Shown here in pieces: positions 58,533 through 64,000 of a DNA stretch of 64,000 bases. Positions within the stretch are counted from its first letter, which is position 1. The number at the start of each line of letters is the position of its first letter. A model generated the notes under the pieces. That model saw only the letters and a program-made list of their open reading frames with translations. It did no database searches and was not told where the DNA came from. Source of the DNA: Nonomuraea dietziae (GTDB taxonomy: Bacteria > Actinomycetota > Actinomycetes > Streptosporangiales > Streptosporangiaceae); assembly GCF_014195505.1 (NCBI RefSeq), contig NZ_JACIBV010000002.1, forward strand, positions 372,001 to 436,000, written 5' to 3'. The position numbers and the translations under genes were made by a program.

Positions 58533-59006
58533 ATGGCTACTCTCCAGCGCATGTCAGTCCCCGAGATCATCCCCATCGTCTACGAACCCGACTACCACAC
58601 CGGCACGATCGGCCGCTGGGAAGGCGGCCAGTTCTTCGGCTCCGTCACCGCCGCCTTCCGCGAGGGCTACACCCGCACCGACGACTGGCCGGTACACAAA
58701 CGCTGGTACGCCGTCCTGCACACCTTCGACGCCGCCGGCCACCACCTCGACTCCCGCGTCGAGCACACCGGCGCCGAAGACGACCATCGGGGGGCCGTCG
58801 ACCTCGCCCACGGGCGACTGACGCACTGGCTTGACGCGCTTCCGGGCCTTCGCTTCGACGACATCGCCATCCGGCCCTTCCAGCACACGTTCGACGGAGT
58901 GCTGTTCGGCCTCGTCATCGAGACCTTCGAAGGCGTAGAACACGCCGAGTTCTACCCGAACAACATCGGCTTCTACGAACCATGGGACGGCCTGTACGAC
59001 ACCTGA
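58533..59006 (+). CDS. Conserved hypothetical protein
   Basis: A 157-residue protein. I chose ATG 58533, with CGGA 5 bases upstream; ATG 58551 (MSVPEIIPIVYEPDYHT) is also possible. Visible features are YEPDYHTGTIGRWEGGQFFG, a helix-poor, aromatic-rich middle with HTFDAAGHHLDSRVEHTG, and a C-terminal EHAEFYPNNIGFYEPWDGLY. It is rich in His, Asp and Tyr and has no membrane or signal segment. No family or function is recognised. It ends exactly where a transposase fragment on the other strand begins. Confidence 0.65.
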   Translation: MATLQRMSVPEIIPIVYEPDYHTGTIGRWEGGQFFGSVTAAFREGYTRTDDWPVHKRWYAVLHTFDAAGHHLDSRVEHTGAEDDHRGAVDLAHGRLTHWLDALPGLRFDDIAIRPFQHTFDGVLFGLVIETFEGVEHAEFYPNNIGFYEPWDGLYDT

Positions 59007-59186
59007 CCCGCCGGCCATGTCGGCCAGGCGCTGGTCGTGGCGCAGCACGGCGAGCACGATGAGAGCGATCCTGCCAGGCGGCAGGTTCCGCCACCGTGAG
59101 CCGATCGTCTTGAGGTGGCCGCGGAGCAGGTCTGCGACCAGGGTGAGGGTCTTGGTGGACAGTGGCAGACGGCACTGGTAGACAGC
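58998..59186 (-). pseudogene. N-terminal fragment of an IS5-like (DDE_Tnp_4 type) transposase
   Basis: In this stretch the minus strand encodes CRLPLSTKTLTLVADLLRG, IGSRWRNLPPGRIALIVLA and VLRHDQRLADMAGG, the helical N-terminus of IS5-like helix-turn-helix transposases. The rest of the transposase is gone, and the frame continues into unrelated sequence. It is in frame with the broken gene upstream (59346-59804). A middle part of the same type of transposase is found at 61165-61326 on the other strand. Confidence 0.6.
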
Positions 59187-59345
59187 AGACGGCGGGTCTT
59201 CGGCGGGTGTTTTGGTTGTTCTCACACACTGCCAAGCCCCTGCCGGGGGCGCGCCACGTCGCCGCCGTATCGGCGTCCGCAGGCGTCGCCCTCTGATCAG
59301 GGGCGCCAGATCTCCACCTCGGGGTGCCGGACAGGTCGGCGGGGC

Positions 59346-59804
59346 GAACGCTCCGGCCGGAGTCTTGCGCAGCCAGCCCCGCTCGACCAGCCGATTCAGC
59401 TTGGCCCGGGTTCCTACGACCTGGCCCGGTTCGGTGGACAGTCCCAGCTGCCCGCAGATCGTCTTGGCCGGCAGCGGAGCCTGGCCGGAGCACACCGCGG
59501 ACAGCAGCGCCTGGTAGTCGGCGGGCAGCACGTGGGCCACGGCGGCCTCATGCCGGAAGCAGATCAACCGGCCGCCGGTCAGCAGTTGCGCGGCGCGGTC
59601 GGTGGCGCGGTCGGCGGGCAGCGCCACCTGATACACCGGCGCCGGCTCATCGGCCGGCTCTTCGGCGAGGATTTCCTTGACCACCTGCTCGGCCACCCGC
59701 AGCCGGTCCAGGTCGTCTTCGGCCTCGGCCAGCTAGGTGCGCAGGCGTTCGGCGCGTTCGGTGGCTGCCACGAGGCGTGTGGTGATCTGGGCCAGCAGCG
59801 ACAT
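59346..59804 (-). pseudogene. Unknown gene interrupted by an in-frame TAG stop
   Basis: The gene starts at ATG 59804 (MSLLAQITTRLVAATERAER) and meets TAG at 59733-59735, then goes on in the same frame as AEQVVKEILAEEPADEPAPV, YQVALPADRATDRAAQLL, RLICFRHEAAVAHVLPADYQ, and a winged-helix-like tail LGLSTEPGQVVGTRAKLNRL, VERGWLRKTPAGAF. The N-terminal part looks like a coiled coil and the C-terminal part like a small helical DNA-binding domain. The stop splits it after about 23 residues. I recognise no family. It runs in frame into a transposase remnant. Confidence 0.6.
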
Positions 59805-59925
59805 GGCATCCCTCGACAGACCCACGACGGTTACCTGGTGAAAGCATCTAGACACGGACGATAACGAGCCCGGATGGGGCGGCGCAGTCTGCGGTGGCGG
59901 CGGCAAGGACACCACTCCTCCGCCG

Positions 59926-60254
59926 CCCAAGGATCCATCCTGTACACCCCTGAGAAGGTCTGCGGGGCCGGCTTCGGTCGCGTCGACTCGGCCTCGCTCG
60001 GCACGGCCGGCACCGTCTACCTGCTCTACAGGTGTGCCACCGGCGAGAACAGCGTCGCCACGATGCGCAACGGCGCCAGCGGGAAGGTCGCTATGACGGC
60101 CTACCTTGAGGTGAAGGGCAAGCGGTCCGCCGACAGCGGCAGCTTCCAGTACTACGCGGGCCCCGTGCGCGCCAAGACCAAGGCGTCTGCGTCAAGTGGG
60201 GCGGCGCCGTCGGCTCAGCGAAGACGACAGCCCCTCGAACACCGCGGCACCTGA
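59926..60254 (+). pseudogene. SapA-like (spore-associated protein) gene with compensating frameshifts and no signal peptide
   Basis: The main frame gives YTPEKVCGAGFGRVDSASLG, AGTVYLLYRCATGENSVATM and GSFQYYAGPVRAKTK, matching spore-associated SapA-type proteins. The expected next piece is GVCVKWGGAVGSAK, and it is present but shifted by one base from about 60180 to 60225. The frame then returns to give PLEHRGT and the stop 60252-60254. Two opposite indels thus scramble about 15 residues including a conserved cysteine. The signal peptide is missing upstream in any frame. I treat it as decayed, although a double assembly error is possible. Confidence 0.65.
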
Positions 60255-60257
60255 TAG

Positions 60258-60287
60258 CGAGCCCGCCCGGTCAACCGGGCGGGCTCG
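60258..60287 (+). terminator. Strong hairpin after the SapA-like gene
   Basis: A perfect 13-bp stem (CGAGCCCGCCCGG at 60258-60270 and its complement at 60275-60287) closes a TCAA loop. A short pyrimidine run (TTCCTTCT) follows. It is the strongest hairpin in the window. Confidence 0.85.
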
Positions 60288-60311
60288 TTCCTTCTACCCG
60301 GCCAGCGGGTC
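60279..60311 (+). repeat. Imperfect 33-bp direct repeat, copy 1 of 2, flanking the ricin lectin gene
   Basis: GCGGGCTCG followed by TCCTTC and ending GCCAGCGGGTC recurs at 61011-61043 with four mismatches in 33 bases. The two copies enclose a 700-base segment with the ricin lectin gene. Copy 1 overlaps the 3' arm of the terminator stem. Confidence 0.75.
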
Positions 60312-60337
60312 ACGGCAGGCCGCGCCGTGCGGAAGGC

Positions 60338-60805
60338 TCAGGACCACTGCTGGTGGGTGCCTCCGTGGCATTTATTGAGGCGTACACCCAACTTGGTGCT
60401 CCCGTCGAGGCAGAGACCGCTCTGCAGATTCGGAATACTGCCCGAGTCGTAGGTGTACCAGCCCTGGTGGACGCCGCCGTGGCATTTGAGGAGGCGTACG
60501 CCCTTGGTGGTGCTCCCGTCGAGGCACAGACGGCTCTGCAGATGAACGATCATCACCCCATTGCGCCTCGACTCCTTGTACCACCGCTGGTGGTCGCCCC
60601 CGTGGCATTTATTGAGGCGTACACCCAACTTGGTGCTCCCGTCGAGGCACAGACCGCTCTGCACGTGCTTCATTTCCGGGAAATCGACCTTAGCGGCCAG
60701 CTGCGACGATCGTGATTGCTGTTCGGCGGCTGCCGGCGTGGCGACAGCCATGGCGATCATGGTTGCTGCCACAGCTGCGGTTCGGATAATGGCCCGGGAA
60801 CCCAT
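60338..60805 (-). CDS. Small secreted ricin-type lectin
   Basis: I chose ATG 60805 (155 residues), with AAGGAG 4 bases upstream. The signal peptide is MGSRAIIRTAAVAATMIAMA followed by ATPAAAEQ. The mature protein holds three near-identical ricin-B repeats, each with a LCLDGST core and KCHGG-x-HQ-x-W ending (LNKCHGGDHQRWY; LLKCHGGVHQGWY; LNKCHGGTHQQWS). DNA of units 1 and 3 is nearly identical, showing recent internal duplication (spacing 114 and 123 bases). It ends exactly at the third QxW. There is no catalytic domain. Carbohydrate binding outside the cell is expected. It lies between imperfect direct repeats. Confidence 0.88.
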   Translation of the reverse strand: MGSRAIIRTAAVAATMIAMAVATPAAAEQQSRSSQLAAKVDFPEMKHVQSGLCLDGSTKLGVRLNKCHGGDHQRWYKESRRNGVMIVHLQSRLCLDGSTTKGVRLLKCHGGVHQGWYTYDSGSIPNLQSGLCLDGSTKLGVRLNKCHGGTHQQWS

Positions 60806-61010
60806 GATTCTCCTTGGGGTATAGCGGCAAGGAACGTCTGCCGCATGCCACTGATGAGGGGATGACCTGGGTGAAGCGCCTGACCATGCGCCCCGAGGCA
60901 TACGGGCTGTTGACCCGGAGAACGCTATCTAGGGGCGGTATATCGCTGGTATAGCACTGATTCGCGCGATCCAACCCTGAAACCTCCTGTCACCCGCTTC
61001 GCGGATGCAG

Positions 61011-61043
61011 GCGGGCTCGGTCCTTCCACTCGACCAGCGGGTC
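61011..61043 (+). repeat. Imperfect 33-bp direct repeat, copy 2 of 2
   Basis: Matches 60279-60311 with four mismatches in 33 bases. This copy has no complete terminator stem before it. Confidence 0.75.
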
Positions 61044-61164
61044 GCTCTTACCCGATCAGTGGAGTGGTGACGTCATGGGCCGAGATCCAGGCATCCCGGT
61101 CCTCCGACGGCAGCGTCGACCGCTCAAGCTCCTGCTCACCCTTCGCCCGCGCCGCGGCCCATCG

Positions 61165-61326
61165 GCATGGGAGGTGGTCCTGCTGGACGGGACCTTGATC
61201 CCCACCCGCCGCCGTACCGGTGCCGACAACCGCAAGAAATTCTCCGGCAAGCACAAACGCCACGGCCTGCGCTTTCTCGCGCTCACCGACACCCGCGGCC
61301 GACTGGGTTGCGTCCACGGACGTGGT
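61165..61326 (+). pseudogene. Central fragment of an IS5-like transposase
   Basis: This plus-strand stretch encodes WEVVLLDGTLIPTRRRTGAD, then RKKFSGKHKRHGLRFLALTD and TRGRLGCV, the first-Asp region of IS5-like DDE_Tnp_4 transposases (D in LLDGT; the SGKHK motif). Both flanks are unrelated or shifted. It may be part of the same element as the N-terminal piece at 58998-59186, now inverted and separated by about 2 kb. Confidence 0.65.
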
Positions 61327-61399
61327 GTACGAGTTTTCGCTGGGGACAGGCGTGGCGTCGTGAAATGAAGACGGCCATCGCGTGACGCTTCTATGTTTG

Positions 61400-62462
61400 T
61401 CAAGCAGCCTCCGTGACGGCGCTTGGCCCGTTTTCGAGCGCCCGATAAATCTTGCGGGCGAGATAGCGCTTGAGGCAGCGGGTCGCTTCGCGGCGCGTCT
61501 TGCCGTCACTGATGCGCTTGGCCACGTACTGGCGGGTTTCGGGGTCCCACCGCTGCAGGGTGAGGGCGATGTGGTGCAGGGCGCGGTTGAGCGCGCGATC
61601 TCCGTGGGGGTTGAGGCGGTGGCGGGTGTTCTTGCCGCTGCTGGCCTCGATGGGGGCGACGCCGGCCAGGGCGGCGAAGGCGGCCTCGTTGCGAAAGCGG
61701 CCAGGACCGGACCATGACACCCAGCATTGGGCGGCGGTGATGACGCCGACTCCGCGCATCTGGAGTAAGTGGCCCATATGCTGGTGGACCAGTGCGGCGA
61801 GCTCGTCATCGGCGGCGTGGATCTCGCCGGTCAGGTCGCGGATGCGGCGGGCCAGGCGCTGCATGACCAGGCGACGTGTTCGCTCTTCAGGATCGGTGGT
61901 GGCCGAGGGTCGCAGGGCCAGGCAGGCATCGATCAAGGCGGTTCTGGTCAGGCCGCGCAGTCGCTGACGCTGCTGTTCGGGCGCGGTCAACACGAGTGCC
62001 TTGAGCTGGTTGACCGCGCCGGTGCGTGCGTGGATCGGCTTTCTCGGGTGACCAACAGCATGCGGACCGCTTCACGGGGACCATCGGTGCGCGGCACGGC
62101 CGAATGCTCGCGGCCCAGCGCCTCGCGGGCGGCGCGACGGGCATCTATCGCATCGCTCTTGCCGCCGACCCGGCGAGTGATGCGCTTGGGGCGGTCGGAC
62201 TCGATGACGTGCTGACCGGCCTGCCGCAACGCGCGGACCAGTCCGGCGCCGTGGCTGCGTGTGCCTTCGATCGCCCACACGATCCGCGGGCTGGAGCCTG
62301 ATCGCCTGCCCATTGCGCCAGCTGGCGGTAGCCGTCGGCATCGGCCGTGATCGTGATGGCCGACAGCTCGCCACCGACCGGGTTGACCAGGCAGGCGCTG
62401 TGCGTGTCGCGGTGGGTATCGACTCCGATCACGGCGTCGACGGTCTGGGACAGCATCGTCAT
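61400..62462 (-). pseudogene. IS110-family transposase broken by two frameshifts
   Basis: The gene starts at ATG 62462 with AVIGVDTHRDTHSACLV (RuvC-like first Asp) and runs to about 62300. It continues in a second frame with VWAIEGTRSHGAGLVRALRQ, PKRITRRVGGKSDAIDARRA and EHSAVPRTDGPREAVRMLLV to about 62043. It then moves to a third frame with NQLKALVLTAPEQQRQRLRG and the transposase_20 part (MRGVGVITAAQCWVSWSG, FAALAGVAPIEASSGKNTRH) to stop 61400. All parts of an IS110 DEDD transposase are there, but two indels inactivate it. IS110 elements lack clear inverted repeats, so its ends are not defined. Confidence 0.88.
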
Positions 62463-62772
62463 GGCGGCTCCCGTTGTGATGGCGATCTGCCGGAATACGG
62501 CGCCGACCTGGTTGGAGACACCACGCGGACATATCTGTGATGAGTCACGCCGCAACGGCGGACAGGCTTCTGATCAAGTCAGCGTGGTGGGCCAGACCGG
62601 TGGTGGCGGTCCCGGGGACAGGTCACGCGCAGGGCACACCATGGTGGCCAGATCCTTCGAGAGTCACCCGAGATCGCCAGCACCGAGCCTGGCAGCGCTC
62701 CACCTTTCAGCGCCACTGCCAGACTCACAGATCCTTCGTGATTGCGAGTCAAGATCGAAGGAGAAGATAGCG
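62463..62772. other. Spacer between IS110 remnant and IS256-type element
   Basis: No gene is seen. It probably includes the left end of the IS256-type element, but the partner inverted repeat is beyond the window. AGATCCTTCG occurs twice (about 62651 and 62731) as a direct repeat 80 bases apart. Confidence 0.5.
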
Positions 62773-64000
62773 ATGGCCGTGAACAACAGTGTGGACCCTG
62801 CCGCCTGGCTGGCTCAGCAGATCGAGCGCGGGGATCCGGATCTGTTGCGATCCATGGTGAAGACCATGGCCGAGACGTTGATGTCGGCCGAGGCTGACGG
62901 CCTGTGCGGCGCCGGATACGGCCAGCGCAGCGAGGAGCGCACCAACCGGCGCAACGGCTACCGCTCCCGCGAGTGGGACACCCGGGCCGGCACCGTCGAG
63001 CTCGCCATTCCGAAACTACGCTCGGGCTCCTTCTTCCCGGACTGGCTGCTGGAACGGCGTCGCCGGGCCGAACAAGCGCTGATCAGCGTGGTGGCCACCA
63101 GCTACCTGCTGGGAGTGTCGACGCGGCGGGTGGACAAGCTGGTCGAGCAGCTCGGCATCAAGCACATCTCCAAAAGCCAGGTCAGCGAGATGGCCAAGGT
63201 GCTCGACGCCCAGGTGGAGGCCTTCCGCACCCGAGCCTTGGACGCGGGGCCGTATGCCTTCGTCTGGCTGGACGCGCTCACGCAGAAGGTGCGGGAGGGC
63301 GGACGGATCATCAACGTGCATGTCCTGGTGGCCACCGCGGTCAACGCCAACGGCCAGCGGGAGATCTTGGGCCTGGAGGTCACCTCGGCCGAGGACGGCG
63401 CCGGCTGGCTGGCCTTCCTACGCGGTCTGGTGGCGCGAGGGCTGGGCGGGGTGCAACTGGTCATCTCCGACGCCCACGCCGGGCTGGTCGAGGCGATCGG
63501 GGCGAGCCTGCCGGGCGCGTCCTGGCAGCGTTGCCGCACCCACTACCTGCGCAACCTGCTCACCACGGTCCCGAAGTCGGCGCAGCCGTGGGTGGCCACG
63601 CTGGTGCGCACGATCTTCGATCAACCCGCCAGTGAGGCGGTGCGGGCCCAGCACGCCTGGGTCATCGACGCTTTGGAGGCGAAGTATCCGGCCGCCTGCG
63701 AGCACCTGGACGCGGCCCGGGAGGAGTTGCTTGCCTTTGCCGCCTTCCCGCGCGAGATCTGGAAGCGGATCTGGTCCAACAACCCGCAGGAACGGTTGAA
63801 CAAGGAGATCCGCCGCCGCACTGACGTGGTCGGGATCTTCCCCGACCGCGGCTCGATCGCCCGGCTCGTCGGCGCGGTGCTGGCCGAACAGACCGATGAG
63901 TGGAGCGAGGCCCGCCGTTACATGGGTCTGGACGTTCTGGCCAAGGCCCGCATGCGGGTGATCCCAGGCGACACACCGGCACAGAACCCGCTGCCGCAGA
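62773..64000 (+). CDS. IS256-family mutator-type transposase, 3' end outside the window
   Basis: The open frame starts at ATG 62773 (GAAGGAGAAGA upstream) and runs unbroken for 409 codons to the window end. Motifs fit IS256-family transposases: NRRNGYRSREWDTRAGTVEL, IPKLRSGSFFPDWLLERRRR, the first Asp in FVWLDALTQKVREGG, the second in LVISDAHAGLVEAIGASLPG, QRCRTHYLRNLL and the glutamate in NNPQERLNKEIRRRTDVVGI. Typical length is about 400-430 residues, so little is missing. It appears intact and may be active. Confidence 0.93.
   Translation, partial: MAVNNSVDPAAWLAQQIERGDPDLLRSMVKTMAETLMSAEADGLCGAGYGQRSEERTNRRNGYRSREWDTRAGTVELAIPKLRSGSFFPDWLLERRRRAEQALISVVATSYLLGVSTRRVDKLVEQLGIKHISKSQVSEMAKVLDAQVEAFRTRALDAGPYAFVWLDALTQKVREGGRIINVHVLVATAVNANGQREILGLEVTSAEDGAGWLAFLRGLVARGLGGVQLVISDAHAGLVEAIGASLPGASWQRCRTHYLRNLLTTVPKSAQPWVATLVRTIFDQPASEAVRAQHAWVIDALEAKYPAACEHLDAAREELLAFAAFPREIWKRIWSNNPQERLNKEIRRRTDVVGIFPDRGSIARLVGAVLAEQTDEWSEARRYMGLDVLAKARMRVIPGDTPAQNPLPQ

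Overview
The window is 64 kb of very GC-rich DNA from a filamentous-type actinomycete. A principal sigma factor with a Lys/Ala-rich N-terminus, a mycobacterium-like block (FHA protein, MerR, DUF151 nuclease, MerR, gcvP), men genes for the o-succinylbenzoate route to menaquinone, many GTG starts with 4-base GTGA/ATGA overlaps, and several LuxR-type STAND regulators all fit Actinomycetota. Streptosporangiales (Nonomuraea/Streptosporangium-like) is my best guess, but that is inference from gene content and not a database match.

Layout. 0-2.8 kb: end of a hydantoinase-like gene, DUF917 and a GntR regulator, then a DedA protein. 3.1-4.8 kb: a secreted ricin-lectin/beta-helix pectate-lyase-like enzyme. 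5.2-12.2 kb: three paralogous STAND ATPases with TPR-like domains, two ending in LuxR HTH domains and one without it, arranged around a divergent control region. 12.3-13 kb: an anti-sigma-like ATPase coupled to a DUF5999 protein. 13.1-17.2 kb: an amidohydrolase/GAF/MFS operon with a divergent RpiR regulator. 17.2-20.9 kb: menD, menC and divergent menE. 21-22.9 kb: a small secreted protein and the principal sigma factor.

22.9-27.5 kb is an unusual gene-poor zone. It holds five families of tandem repeats (units near 192, 76, 92, 125 and 8 bp), an IS982-type element with perfect terminal repeats, and a secreted beta-carbonic anhydrase. 27.5-34.5 kb carries DUF1062, a decayed thiolase, a methyltransferase, a P1 peptidase, a TetR regulator, a second DUF5999 gene and small conserved unknowns. 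34.6-46.3 kb is core metabolism and control: gcvP behind a tandem glycine riboswitch, the MerR/DUF151/MerR/FHA cluster, a nucleotidyltransferase fused to a phosphomannomutase-like domain, a CDP-alcohol phosphatidyltransferase, thiC behind a TPP riboswitch, and a stand-alone trpF-like gene. 46.3-57.4 kb holds a NarL-type two-component system, acyl-CoA dehydrogenase, enoyl-CoA hydratase, an esterase, a glutamine-amidotransferase-like protein lacking its catalytic cysteine, a flavohaemoglobin-like oxidoreductase with a strong palindromic operator, an XRE regulator, and a BNR-repeat/MoaD-like gene pair.

57.4-64 kb is a junkyard of broken genes and mobile DNA: a frameshifted conserved gene, a gene with an in-frame stop, two fragments of one IS5-like transposase type, a SapA-like gene with compensating frameshifts, a minimal ricin lectin between imperfect direct repeats, a decayed IS110 element and the 5' part of an intact IS256-type transposase that runs off the window.

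The least explained items are the STAND cluster with its HTH-less coupled member, the repeat zone at 22.9-27.5 kb, the cysteine-less amidotransferase, the degenerate mutase fusion, and the BNR/MoaD pair. I saw no CRISPR array, tRNA, rRNA or biosynthetic megasynthase.
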